From NCBI RefSeq assembly GCF_947258525.1, contig NZ_CAMYIP010000079.1, forward strand, positions 65,861-129,860: DNA of 64,000 bases. The letters run 5' to 3'. The position numbers and the translations under genes are program-made. Positions 17,526 to 25,985 of the stretch are shown here, one piece after another (the stretch's first letter is position 1; every line of letters starts with the position of its first letter). The notes under the pieces were generated by a model that was given only the letters and a program-made list of their open reading frames with translations, had not been told where the DNA came from and searched no databases. The stretch is from an uncultured Eudoraea sp. Lineage in GTDB: Bacteria > Bacteroidota > Bacteroidia > Flavobacteriales > Flavobacteriaceae.

Positions 17526-18250
17526 TGGATTTACGATATAGAAATACGGAATCTGAATTAATGGATGATCCAAATGTAGCAATTGATACGCTGCGATTGG
17601 TTTTTAATGACATTAATAAAAGTAATCGGCTTTTAGGAGGCAATAGAATAACGATTAATAATGTTTGCAAGCTCATAAAGGAATTCCCCAGGAAGCAATA
17701 TACTATTGTGGACATAGGCTGCGGTGACGGGGAAATGCTTAGGGAACTTGCGAGTTATTTTAGGAATTCGGAGATTGAAATTGTGCTAATAGGCCTTGAC
17801 CTTAATGAAAACGCATTGGCTATTGCGCGGGAATTATCAGTTGATTTTCCTGAGATTACATTCTTAAGACAGGATATTTTAGCCTTGAAACCGCTGAATT
17901 TTAAATGTGATATTCTGCTGTGCACACTCACAATGCATCATTTTAGCAATGAACAAATTCCAATATTCTTATCTCAATTCACAAACTTGGCCAAAATTGG
18001 TGTCATTATCAATGACTTACAAAGAAGTGCACTTGCATATTATCTTTTTAAAGGGTTTAGTGCTATTTTTATAAAAACAAAAATTGCGAAACATGATGGT
18101 CTTATCTCAATTAAAAGTGGATTTAAGAAAAAAGACTTGATTACTTTTTCAAAAGATTTATCACATTCAGCTCACACAATTAATTGGAAATGGGCTTTTA
18201 GATATGTATGGGTGATGGAGACAGCACGACTAAGACAATCATATGAATAA
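17525..18250 (+). CDS. SAM-dependent methyltransferase of the type III PKS cluster
   Basis: 241 aa class I methyltransferase. SAM motif I is IVDIGCGDGEML (61-72); the acidic strand-2 end is in IVLIGLDLNENAL, and CDILLCTLTMHHF follows as the post-motif segment. It starts on the last base of the preceding stop codon and overlaps the polyketide synthase start by 8 bases, so it is translated together with both. It would O- or C-methylate the polyketide product or intermediate (inference). Confidence 0.9.
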   Translation: MDLRYRNTESELMDDPNVAIDTLRLVFNDINKSNRLLGGNRITINNVCKLIKEFPRKQYTIVDIGCGDGEMLRELASYFRNSEIEIVLIGLDLNENALAIARELSVDFPEITFLRQDILALKPLNFKCDILLCTLTMHHFSNEQIPIFLSQFTNLAKIGVIINDLQRSALAYYLFKGFSAIFIKTKIAKHDGLISIKSGFKKKDLITFSKDLSHSAHTINWKWAFRYVWVMETARLRQSYE

Positions 18251-19298
18251 TGTACGTATAGCAACAGTGGCTAAAGCATTGCCGCCTTTTTGTAGAGAAA
18301 CTAAAGATATTTTACCTTTTGTTGAGCTATGGCTTAGTGGACAGGAAGATAGGTTCAGAAGAAAAGTGTTAAAAATATTTGAGGGTGCTGCCGTGGATAA
18401 ACGTTATGGCATTATGGGAATAGAAGATGTGTTTACTGCTACCAGTCTTGAAGCTAAAAACGATATTTATGTAAGAGAAGTGAAAAAATTAGGGACTTCC
18501 GTACTCAAAAAAGCTTTAGGTAATAGCGGATGGAATCCGGATTCCCTTGATTATATAATTACCGTAAGCTGCACGGGTATCATGATTCCTTCGTTAGATG
18601 CATATATTGTTAATGATCTTGAGTTAAGGCAGGATATTGTAAGGTTACCGGTGACGGAAATGGGATGTGCAGCCGGTGTTTCGGGACTTATATATGCTGC
18701 CAACTTTTTAAGGGCAAATCCCGGGAAACGCGCTGCTGTAATAGCCGTGGAAAGCCCTACAGCAACATTCCAGCTTACAGATTTCTCTATGGCAAATATG
18801 GTTAGTGCCGCTATATTTGGCGATGGCGCAGCTTGTGTTTTACTCAGTTCGGAAAAAGAGGCCAATGGACCAAAAATTGTGGCCGAAGAGATGTATCATT
18901 TTAGAAATGCTACCCATATGATGGGATTTGACCTTACCAACACTGGGCTTAAAATGATTCTTGATCCCTCTGTTCCGGAAACCATTGCAGAACATTTTCC
19001 GAAAATAGTGCATCCTTTTTTAGAAAAGAACGGGACTTCTATTGAGCACGTAGATCACTTAGTCTTTCATCCCGGTGGAAAGAAGATTGTACAGACCGTT
19101 GAAGAATTGTTCGGAAAGCTGGGAAAAAACATTGATGATACGCGCGAAACATTGCGTTTATACGGAAATATGAGTAGTGCTACGGTGCTCTATGTACTGG
19201 AACGATTTATGTCGAAAGATATTGGAAAAGGTGAGCAAGGAATGATCTTGAGTTTTGGTCCCGGATTTTCAGCTCAACGCGTTTTGATGGAGTGGTAG
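18243..19298 (+). CDS. Type III polyketide synthase (chalcone-synthase-like)
   Basis: 351 aa, normal family length. The catalytic triad is complete: Cys142 in TEMGCAAGV, His276 in LVFHPGGKK and Asn309 in RLYGNMSSAT. The C-terminal SFGPGFSAQ loop (337-345) is the family GFGPG motif. Such enzymes take an acyl-CoA or acyl-ACP starter, extend it with malonyl units and cyclise the chain, giving pyrones, resorcinols or similar rings. It lies between a methyltransferase (8-base overlap) and an SDR reductase (19 bases after), followed by dehydratase, ketosynthase and carrier protein. This suggests that a custom acyl chain is supplied as starter. Confidence 0.96.
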   Translation: MNNVRIATVAKALPPFCRETKDILPFVELWLSGQEDRFRRKVLKIFEGAAVDKRYGIMGIEDVFTATSLEAKNDIYVREVKKLGTSVLKKALGNSGWNPDSLDYIITVSCTGIMIPSLDAYIVNDLELRQDIVRLPVTEMGCAAGVSGLIYAANFLRANPGKRAAVIAVESPTATFQLTDFSMANMVSAAIFGDGAACVLLSSEKEANGPKIVAEEMYHFRNATHMMGFDLTNTGLKMILDPSVPETIAEHFPKIVHPFLEKNGTSIEHVDHLVFHPGGKKIVQTVEELFGKLGKNIDDTRETLRLYGNMSSATVLYVLERFMSKDIGKGEQGMILSFGPGFSAQRVLMEW

Positions 19299-19317
19299 GA
19301 CTATAAAAATTAATAAA

Positions 19318-20109
19318 GTGGACATAGTTAAAGCAAATAATTGGGCACTAGTTTTGGGTGGTAGTAAAGGTCTTGGCCTTGCTTCTGCTAAAAAGCTTGC
19401 AAGAAATGGGTATCATATCCTTGTTGTTCATCGTGATCGTAGTATTGATATGCAAGATATAGCAAATGACTTTAAAGAAATTAGTAATGCCGGTGTACAG
19501 TTTAAGAGTTATAACCAGGATGCCATTCAAAAAAGCAATAGAGATGATTTAATACAGAAAATAAGGGATTTTATTCCTGATGGTCACAAGATCAAGGTCT
19601 TGGTGCATAGTATTGCAAAGGGTAACCTTAAACCAATGTATTCTTCGAGTGATAATGAACTAAGCAGCCAGGATTTCCAGATTACAATTAACGCAATGGC
19701 GATAAGTCTCTATGACTGGGTACAGGCATTAATTAAAGCAACTTTATTTGCAGAAGATTCGCGTATTATTGCATTTACAAGTGAGGGTTCTTCAAAAGCA
19801 ATATCTAACTATGGTGCCGTTGCGGCCGCTAAAGCAGCCCTTGAAGCTATTTCCAGAAATATGGCTATGGAATTTGCCAAGCTTGGTATAAAATCCAATT
19901 GTATACAGGCGGGTGTCACTGATACCGAATCCTTGAGACGTATTCCCGGCAGTGAAAGTCTTATAAAGCAGGCAAAGTTAAAAAATCCGGGCGCTCGCCT
20001 TACTACACCGGAAGATGTGGCTGATGTGGTCTATTTGTTATGCACGGAAGAAGCTAAATGGATTAATGGAACTGTAATTAAGGTGGATGGTGGCGAAAGT
20101 TTAAATTAG
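19318..20109 (+). CDS. SDR-family reductase, FabL/FabI-like enoyl-ACP reductase
   Basis: 263 aa from a GTG start. Nucleotide-binding motif LGGSKGLGLASA (13-24). The catalytic pair is Tyr165 and Lys172 in NYGAVAAAKAALEA. The six residues between Tyr and Lys fit FabI/FabL enoyl reductases rather than the YxxxK of ordinary ketoreductases. The C-terminus INGTVIKVDGGESLN is typical of the family. It may reduce the enoyl-ACP made by the next gene's dehydratase. No separate ketoreductase exists in the cluster, so either a housekeeping FabG supplies that step or this enzyme does both. Confidence 0.88.
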   Translation: MDIVKANNWALVLGGSKGLGLASAKKLARNGYHILVVHRDRSIDMQDIANDFKEISNAGVQFKSYNQDAIQKSNRDDLIQKIRDFIPDGHKIKVLVHSIAKGNLKPMYSSSDNELSSQDFQITINAMAISLYDWVQALIKATLFAEDSRIIAFTSEGSSKAISNYGAVAAAKAALEAISRNMAMEFAKLGIKSNCIQAGVTDTESLRRIPGSESLIKQAKLKNPGARLTTPEDVADVVYLLCTEEAKWINGTVIKVDGGESLN

Positions 20110-20112
20110 ATT

Positions 20113-20568
20113 ATGGATTTTAAAAAGATCATAGAAAAGCTGCCATATTCAAAACCGTTTTTGTTTGTGGATGACCTATCAAAAATAGATAGGAATGGTG
20201 TCAACGGCAGTTTCTGTTTTAGCGAAGATCTTGAATTTTACCAAGGACATTTTAAAGAGCTACCAGTGACCCCTGGAGTTATACTTACAGAATGCTGTGC
20301 TCAAATTGGATTGGTTTGCCTGGGTATTATTTTGCTTTCGGAACAAAAAGACACCAACTTTGATAATATAGCTGTTGCCTTTAGTAGTTCTGAAATGGAG
20401 TTTTACCTCCCGGTATACCCTGGAGAGACTGTATTTGTAAGCTCGGAAAAACTTTACTTCAGATTCAATAAACTAAAGTGTAAGGTAAAGATGTATAATG
20501 CTTCTAAGGAATTAGTTTGTAAGGGTGAATTAGCCGGAATGATAAAAAACTCTCCCAATGGAAGATAG
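20113..20568 (+). CDS. FabZ-like 3-hydroxyacyl-ACP dehydratase
   Basis: 151 aa hot-dog fold. The signature parts are LPYSKPFLFVDD (10-21) and YQGHFKELPVTPGVILTECCAQ (43-64), with catalytic His46 and Glu60 as in FabZ. It would dehydrate 3-hydroxyacyl-ACP to trans-2-enoyl-ACP in the chain built for the polyketide starter. It begins 3 bases after the SDR gene and overlaps the ketosynthase gene by 11 bases. Confidence 0.92.
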   Translation: MDFKKIIEKLPYSKPFLFVDDLSKIDRNGVNGSFCFSEDLEFYQGHFKELPVTPGVILTECCAQIGLVCLGIILLSEQKDTNFDNIAVAFSSSEMEFYLPVYPGETVFVSSEKLYFRFNKLKCKVKMYNASKELVCKGELAGMIKNSPNGR

Positions 20569-21832
20569 AGTGGTAGTGACAGGTTTGGGTATTTGTGCTC
20601 CAAATGGCGTAACACTTGAAGATTTTACTAATAGTCTCAAGGACGGTATTAGCGGAATAAGTTTTCAGCAAAAATTAAAAGACCTTAAATTTGGTTGTCA
20701 AGTTGCTGGTGTACCCAATATTGAAGCCGGATATATAAACAAATACTTTACATCACTTCAGCTAAGAGGTTTAAATGCAAGTGGATTGGTTTATGGAGTC
20801 ATTGCGGGTACAGATGCCTGGACAGATGCCGGTTTAACCAAAGCGCAGAAAGATGAGCCAGATTGGGATAGTGGGATCATTTTTGGAACAGGAATTCTGG
20901 GGGTTGATAAATTCCGTGAATCAATTCATCTTGTAGATGCGGGAAATACTAGGAGATTAGGAAGTACATCGGTAATTCAAACCATGGCAAGCGGGATAAG
21001 TGCTTATTTGGGGGGAATACTCGGTTCTGGTAACCAGGTAACAACCAATTCCTCTGCGTGCACTACAGGTACGGAAGGTGTAATAATGGCTTATGACCGG
21101 ATAAGATCAGGAAAAGCAAAACGCATCTTAACCGGAAGTTGCAGTGACAGTGGCCCATATGTCTGGGGAGGTTTTGATGCCATGCGCATACTCCCGAGAA
21201 AGTATAATGAAACTCCTACAGCAGCGAGCAGGCCTTTAAGCGCTTCGGCTTCCGGATTTGTTCCAGGGAGTGGGGCAGGGGCCTTGGTACTAGAATCATT
21301 GACTAGTGCAAAACAAAGAGGCGCAAAAATATACGCCGAAGTTTTAGGCGGCGCCGTCAATAGCGGAGGTCAAAGAGGGGGTGGCAGTATGACGGCTCCG
21401 AATAGTATATCTGTCCAGCGATGTATTAAAATGGCATTAAAAAATTCAGATATAGAAAGTAAAGATATTGAAGCAATAAATGGTCATTTAACTGCTACTG
21501 GAAAAGATCCTGTTGAAGTACGTAACTGGAGCATTGCATTACAGCGATCCGGCCTGGATTTCCCGTATATTAATTCTTTTAAAGGGATTATGGGTCATGG
21601 CCTCGCTGCCGCGGGCAGTATGGAATGCGTAGGGGCAGTGTTGCAATTTAAAGAAGAGCAAATTTTTGGAAATGTTAATATTGAAGATTTGCATCCCGAA
21701 ATAGAAAAACTGGTAGATAAATCACGTATTCCTTTGAAAACCTTAAATTTCAGACCCAATACAATTGCAAAAGCAAGTTTTGGTTTTGGAGATGTAAATG
21801 CATGTGTTATTTTTAGAGACTTTAAGGCTTAG
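20558..21832 (+). CDS. Beta-ketoacyl-ACP synthase (FabF-like)
   Basis: 424 aa. N-terminal VVVTGLGICAPNG. The Cys-His-His set is intact: Cys168 in NSSACTTGTE, His310 in INGHLTATGKD, Lys342 in NSFKG and His347 in MGHGLAAAGS. The first His motif reads NGHLT rather than the usual NAHGT, so the pocket may differ from FabF. It is a true ketosynthase, not a chain-length-factor homologue, since the Cys is present. It would elongate acyl chains on the adjacent carrier protein. No acyltransferase lies in the cluster; the fabD homologue at 39909-40784 or the primary FabD may serve. Confidence 0.93.
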   Translation: MEDRVVVTGLGICAPNGVTLEDFTNSLKDGISGISFQQKLKDLKFGCQVAGVPNIEAGYINKYFTSLQLRGLNASGLVYGVIAGTDAWTDAGLTKAQKDEPDWDSGIIFGTGILGVDKFRESIHLVDAGNTRRLGSTSVIQTMASGISAYLGGILGSGNQVTTNSSACTTGTEGVIMAYDRIRSGKAKRILTGSCSDSGPYVWGGFDAMRILPRKYNETPTAASRPLSASASGFVPGSGAGALVLESLTSAKQRGAKIYAEVLGGAVNSGGQRGGGSMTAPNSISVQRCIKMALKNSDIESKDIEAINGHLTATGKDPVEVRNWSIALQRSGLDFPYINSFKGIMGHGLAAAGSMECVGAVLQFKEEQIFGNVNIEDLHPEIEKLVDKSRIPLKTLNFRPNTIAKASFGFGDVNACVIFRDFKA

Positions 21833-21841
21833 ATAAAAAAT

Positions 21842-22096
21842 ATGAAAGAAGAAAATTATTATCAACAATTAAAAGGTATAGTTCAGCCTTATTTACCGGA
21901 GGATGTATCTGTAGATGATATATCACCGGATAGTCATTTCATAAATGAACTCAATATCAATTCTGCCAACCTGGTAGACATTGTCCTTGATGTTGAAGAT
22001 ACTTTTGAAATTACCCTTGAAAATGATGATATGGATCAAATGCAAACAGTGAATGATGCCATGGTCATTATTAATAAAAAACGAAGTTCTAAATAA
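21842..22096 (+). CDS. Acyl carrier protein of the type III PKS cluster
   Basis: 84 aa acidic helical protein. The phosphopantetheine site is Ser41 in ELNINSANLVDIVLDVEDTF. The usual DSL is replaced by NSA, while the surrounding hydrophobic pattern and the acidic helix after it are kept. It starts 9 bases after the ketosynthase and ends 2 bases before the membrane protein. It probably carries the growing acyl chain for the cluster's dehydratase, reductase and ketosynthase, and may hand it to the type III synthase (inference). Confidence 0.9.
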   Translation: MKEENYYQQLKGIVQPYLPEDVSVDDISPDSHFINELNINSANLVDIVLDVEDTFEITLENDDMDQMQTVNDAMVIINKKRSSK

Positions 22097-22098
22097 TC

Positions 22099-22530
22099 AT
22101 GAAATCGTTTTATTCCTGGGCCCTGGACAAATTAAGGGTAGATCCCAGGCTTATACTTACCTATTGCATCATTTATTTTGCCTGGGGAATGCTAATGAAC
22201 TGGTTAGGCACTGAGGTCCAAATTGCGAGGTTTACTTTCTGGTGGCAGGTAATCAGCGTCTATATTTTATATATGGTGCCAATTTCTCTGTTATTGCGAA
22301 AACTCCCTTTTCATGCTCAATATGCATATGGACTTGTAGCCATGGGGCTATTGGAATTTGGAGGATATTTCTTTAAAACATCCTATGCTTTTCCCGGAAA
22401 TATTCTGGATGAACTAATAGGAATTCGAAATTTCACGCTCGGAATGGCGCTTTTCTTTGCCCTATATTTCCCCCTTGGTAATTGGGGCGTAGGTAAAATT
22501 TATGAATTGATTTTTAAAACTAGAGCATAG
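22099..22530 (+). CDS. Small multi-pass membrane protein, last gene of the PKS cluster
   Basis: 143 aa with about four hydrophobic spans (LILTYCIIYFAWGMLM, VISVYILYMVPISLLL, YAYGLVAMGLLEFGGYFF, TLGMALFFALYFPLGNW). I recognise no family. It directly follows the carrier protein (2-base gap), so it probably belongs to the cluster and could retain, export or anchor the product or enzymes in the membrane. It is conserved-looking coding sequence, not a chance frame: start, spacing and codon use match the cluster. Confidence 0.8.
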   Translation: MKSFYSWALDKLRVDPRLILTYCIIYFAWGMLMNWLGTEVQIARFTFWWQVISVYILYMVPISLLLRKLPFHAQYAYGLVAMGLLEFGGYFFKTSYAFPGNILDELIGIRNFTLGMALFFALYFPLGNWGVGKIYELIFKTRA

Positions 22531-22576
22531 TTCACCCGATATTATTTTGGTTTGGTGTGTCTAAAAATTGAGGGGG

Positions 22577-23083
22577 TCAACCAAGTTCCAGTATCAGATT
22601 TATTTCTACTTTATTATCTTCCCGACCTTTTTTAATATTGATATTAAAATCAGAACTAAAAAGAGTAGCAGCTCCTCTTAGCGTATTGCCATCTCGCTCA
22701 AAAAACCATGTTAGTTTTTTGGATATTCCCTTAATTGTAATGGTTCCAATAACTTTAAGACCGTCCTCAATTACACTAACTTCTGAGCTTTTAAAAGTAA
22801 TTACCGGGTAGGTTTCTTCATCAAAATATCTACCACTTTTCAAGTTCCAGTCGCGTAAGAAATTACCCGTTTTTATTGTGCCCACGGCAACAGAACCTTC
22901 GAATTTTGAACTTGTAAGATCTTCCGGGATAATTTCAGACGAAGACTGAAATCCTTCAACAGTACCATCTACGTCTTTGGATACAAAAACAAATTCAATT
23001 CGGGCTGAAGAAATGTTTTGCTGTGCATTCAAGAGTTGAATTGATACTAAAAAGAAGAGCAGGAATTTGGTAAAGAATTTCAT
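22577..23083 (-). CDS. YceI-family periplasmic protein
   Basis: 168 aa from the ATG at 23083, which opens a signal peptide (MKFFTKFLLFFLVSIQLLNAQQ). A longer frame to 23146 adds an unlikely pre-signal segment. The mature part has the YceI pattern: ARIEFVFVSKDVDGTVEGF, FEGSVAVGTIKTGN, ETYPVITFKSSEV, GTITIKGISKKLTW. It is a lipocalin-like barrel that binds isoprenoid-type lipids in known relatives. It is convergent with the PKS cluster, 46 bases after its end. Handling of a lipid such as the cluster's product is conceivable but unsupported. Confidence 0.9.
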   Translation of the reverse strand: MKFFTKFLLFFLVSIQLLNAQQNISSARIEFVFVSKDVDGTVEGFQSSSEIIPEDLTSSKFEGSVAVGTIKTGNFLRDWNLKSGRYFDEETYPVITFKSSEVSVIEDGLKVIGTITIKGISKKLTWFFERDGNTLRGAATLFSSDFNINIKKGREDNKVEINLILELG

Positions 23084-23187
23084 AGGATATCTTATTTGTT
23101 GCCTGTAATCAAAGGTAATTAAAACTGCGAAACGATAAAGTGTCAAATTATATCGTTTTTAAGTCTGTAAACCAGTGATATTCCCTA

Positions 23188-23215
23188 TTGTATTTAATTA
23201 AAAATCAGTACTTTG
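23188..23215 (+). promoter_or_regulatory. Putative Bacteroidota promoter for the small secreted protein at 23234
   Basis: TTG at 23188-23190, 18-base spacer, then TACTTTG at 23209-23215, one T short of TAnnTTTG. It lies just upstream of the ATG at 23234 and covers the TTG at 23213, arguing against that codon as a start. Confidence 0.4.
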
Positions 23216-23233
23216 CAAAAGAGAGCACAGGCA

Positions 23234-23593
23234 ATGAGTTTCATTAATAAAATACATTTAAGAAAATGCAGGCTGGCGGTTTTTCTTTTCGCTATTATCG
23301 CTATAGGGTATGGTCAGGACGAGACCCGAATTAACACTAAGGAAGAAATTGTGGTCAAAAAGAGGACAGTCCTGGAAAGGTTTGATTCTGATCTTGTAAT
23401 TACTCCAGAAGAGAGGATGAAACTAAAACTAGAGCGTATTGCTACCATAGAAAAGCGCCTGGAGATTATTGATACTTTAAATATCTCAGACCGGAAAAGG
23501 CGCAGATTGCTTAAGGAGCTTTATCGATCTCCTTTTTCTGATGAATGGAATAAGGTAATAGCCGACCTTGAATTCGAGGAATTAACTCACTGA
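23234..23593 (+). CDS. Small secreted protein of unknown function, related to the one at 33706
   Basis: 119 aa from the ATG at 23234. N-terminal signal peptide (basic KIHLRKCR, hydrophobic LAVFLFAIIAIGYG). The mature protein is very charged. Its C-terminal ending KRLEIIDTLNISDRKRRRLL, with KELYR and FEEL after it, closely resembles the end of the protein encoded at 33706-34035. I know no function. The two may be periplasmic paralogues with a shared helical tail. Confidence 0.75.
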   Translation: MSFINKIHLRKCRLAVFLFAIIAIGYGQDETRINTKEEIVVKKRTVLERFDSDLVITPEERMKLKLERIATIEKRLEIIDTLNISDRKRRRLLKELYRSPFSDEWNKVIADLEFEELTH

Positions 23594-23768
23594 GTTTAAT
23601 ACAAGTAATCCATAGTAGTTAAAAGACTCCTGTAGTACCAAAATAGTTAAGGATTTTATTAAATAGTTAAAATTACGTTATCTGATTTTGTGGCGTTCTT
23701 TTTTTGTAGAAAATTTCGTACCTTAAAGGCACCATTAGTAAAACGATTACCCCCAAAATTACAATATT

Positions 23769-24110
23769 ATGACTGCAACAGGACCCATTTCAGGCGTTCC
23801 CAGATATTCCAGCAGAAATAATGCCTTATTGCGTCTGGAACGTAACAACCGAAGCCTGCTATCACTGGAAGAAAAATTAAAGTCGTATGTCTGTGAGCCA
23901 AAAACGCGCAGTTTATACGAGAAAATGGAATCATTAAAAAATGGTTTGGGGAATTTAAAAAGTTCTAACCTGGAGATCATTACGGCCTTGAAGAATCATA
24001 CGTTGTTCTTTGAGGATGCCAAAGACCGCATCAGAGAACAGCTGGAAAAATATAACGCTTTGGAGTTAAAGGTGCTGGAATATATTGGCATGGCCAAATT
24101 GCATTGCTAG
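23769..24110 (+). CDS. Hypothetical coiled-coil protein
   Basis: 113 aa, no signal peptide. Predicted mostly helical with heptad-like spacing: LLRLERNNRSLLSLEEKLKS, MESLKNGLGNLKSSNLEI, AKDRIREQLEKYNALELKVL. It is convergent with the TerC gene, 8 bases apart. No family is recognised. Start codon and length look natural, with AT-rich DNA before it. Confidence 0.65.
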   Translation: MTATGPISGVPRYSSRNNALLRLERNNRSLLSLEEKLKSYVCEPKTRSLYEKMESLKNGLGNLKSSNLEIITALKNHTLFFEDAKDRIREQLEKYNALELKVLEYIGMAKLHC

Positions 24111-24118
24111 GAGCCAAT

Positions 24119-25078
24119 TTAGATGTCTTCAGTAACTTCTTCTTCCTTTTGAGGAATTAATAAGGATGCTATAACTCCACTTAATAGTGAAACAACAATT
24201 ACCGATAGAGAGATCCATTCGCGGATATGGATGTAGTGAGAAAAAATCATTTTGAACCCAACAAACGCCAATATTACAACAAGGCTATAATGAATAAATC
24301 GAAACTTTGTCAACATCCTTGAAACCAGAAAATACATTGATCGCAATCCTAATATTGCAAGGATATTGGAACTAAAAACAATAAAAGGATCTGCGGTTAT
24401 TGCGAGAATGGCAGGAATACTGTCCAAAGCAAACATTACATCCGTAATTTCAATCACAACAAGCGCAACAAATAATGGTGTTGCAACCGTTAATCCCATT
24501 TTCTTTATAAAAAAATTATGCCCCCTGATAACAGTAGTGATCGGATAAATTTTCTTGATCTGTTTGAACACAAAAGATTCATTGGGGTTAAAATCTGAAT
24601 TTCCGGTCTTTAACATCTTAAATGCCGTATACAGAAGAAAGGCACCAAAGGCATATATTATCCATTCAAACTCGTTAACCAACGCTACTCCAAACAGGAT
24701 CATAAAAGCCCTGAAAACAATTGCCCCTAATATTCCCCAAAATAATACACGGTGCTGATAAATAGGGGGGATACCAAAAGCCGAAAAAATAACAGCTATA
24801 ACAAATACATTATCTATACTCAGGGAAAGCTCGATTAAATACCCAGTTATATATTTTAAAACTGCATCTCCCGGGGCCAAATTAGTTGGATTATCAATAA
24901 TACCATTTGAGAAAAGCCAGTAGATAACTACGCTAAAACTCATGGCTACAGTAAACCAAATGCTTGTCCAGATACTGGCCTCTTTAGATTTTATAACATG
25001 ATCTTTCTTATTGAATACACCCAGATCAAGTGCGAGAAAAATAAGAACAAGGAAGATAAAGGCACCCCAGATTATCAT
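24119..25078 (-). CDS. TerC-family integral membrane protein
   Basis: 319 aa from the ATG at 25078. An upstream in-frame ATG at 25159 adds a polar segment and would overlap the leader of the divergent gene, so it is less likely. Family marks: FLALDLGVF near the start, ELSLSIDNVFVIAVIFS (metal-binding acidic helix), EITDVMFALDSIPAILAIT (second acidic helix) and LGLRSMYF. Eight or nine membrane spans. Known relatives export or handle metal ions (Mn2+) or mediate tellurite resistance. Confidence 0.93.
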   Translation of the reverse strand: MIIWGAFIFLVLIFLALDLGVFNKKDHVIKSKEASIWTSIWFTVAMSFSVVIYWLFSNGIIDNPTNLAPGDAVLKYITGYLIELSLSIDNVFVIAVIFSAFGIPPIYQHRVLFWGILGAIVFRAFMILFGVALVNEFEWIIYAFGAFLLYTAFKMLKTGNSDFNPNESFVFKQIKKIYPITTVIRGHNFFIKKMGLTVATPLFVALVVIEITDVMFALDSIPAILAITADPFIVFSSNILAILGLRSMYFLVSRMLTKFRFIHYSLVVILAFVGFKMIFSHYIHIREWISLSVIVVSLLSGVIASLLIPQKEEEVTEDI

Positions 25079-25212
25079 GCAAATGGAAATTAGCTCGCTA
25101 ATATAAGAATCGTTTTTATAATTTTGGAATGGTAATTGGTTTATATAAAATATTAACATCCCATATTAATCAGTTAACTATAATTCTTAACTTGGGAAAC
25201 AAAATAACTATT

Positions 25213-25581
25213 ATGAAAGACTTGTTTAAAAATTTACCTAAGTGCTTACCTATTATCCTTACCCTGGTGTTTATTCATTCGGCAAGTGCGCAATTTGTAC
25301 CAAAAAATGAAGTGGAAAAGCAAGCTGCTAAATTGGTACAGGCTTACCAGGCAGAAGTAGGGATGACCATAGAGCAGGCATCTGAAGTATATGAGAAGAT
25401 AGTTGAAGTAATAGATAAAGAAAATTCAATTAGAAACAGTGAGCTTTCAACTGAGCAAAAGAAAATGAGCCTTATGAATTTGTCAAAACAGGAAACGGCA
25501 CATATGGGCACTATATTGGACCCAAAGCAATTCAGGGAATATAAGAAAATGAAAAAGACATTGCAACCGATAAATTATTAG
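25213..25581 (+). CDS. Small secreted helical protein
   Basis: 122 aa from the ATG at 25213. Signal peptide MKDLFKNLPKCLPIILTLV..., cleavage likely after SASAQ. The mature part is helical and charged (VEKQAAKLVQAYQAEVG, MTIEQASEVYEKIVEVI, MSLMNLSKQETAHMGTILD, FREYKKMKKTLQ), vaguely like Spy/LTxxQ-type periplasmic chaperone-like proteins, but I cannot assign it. It is divergent from TerC. An AT-rich 250-base gap follows before the VPS10-like gene. Confidence 0.75.
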   Translation: MKDLFKNLPKCLPIILTLVFIHSASAQFVPKNEVEKQAAKLVQAYQAEVGMTIEQASEVYEKIVEVIDKENSIRNSELSTEQKKMSLMNLSKQETAHMGTILDPKQFREYKKMKKTLQPINY

Positions 25582-25832
25582 CTATATAGAATTTATTTGG
25601 TCATTCTATTAAAATATAACTACTTAATATATAATATATTATAATTTCTAATATGTAGTTTTACTTTATTTAAAAAAAGAGATCATTTTTTATAAATATC
25701 TTATAATTATTCATTTGCATAGCAATTTATCAATCTACTTTTTTATGGTCTTCAAGGTGGTATTTTCATTAGTCAATAACTAAATTTTCTTTAATTTTTC
25801 ATTACATTCGAACTTCCAAAATTTTTACATTT

Positions 25833-25985
25833 ATGAAGATTCGTAGTTATTATGCCTTTGCATTTATTTTTTGCCTGGGATTAGTTTTAAATATCCAGGC
25901 TCAGGAAACAAAAGAAGACCGAAAACGGTCAATTCAGGCACTACATGGAGCCCTATTTTTGATAAGGAAACTACATATTCGATAG
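25833..25985 (+). pseudogene. Detached signal-peptide start of the VPS10/sortilin-like gene
   Basis: ATG at 25833 opens a signal peptide (MKIRSYYAFAFIFCLGLVL..., cleavage near IQAQE). After ETKED (about 25919) this frame becomes meaningless and stops at 25983-25985. The large beta-propeller frame runs through the same bases in another phase. Family members normally carry about 60-70 further residues here, up to a GGVWKT-like segment before SGTTW. An internal deletion with frame change is the simplest reading; a sequencing error alone would not explain the missing residues. Confidence 0.65.
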
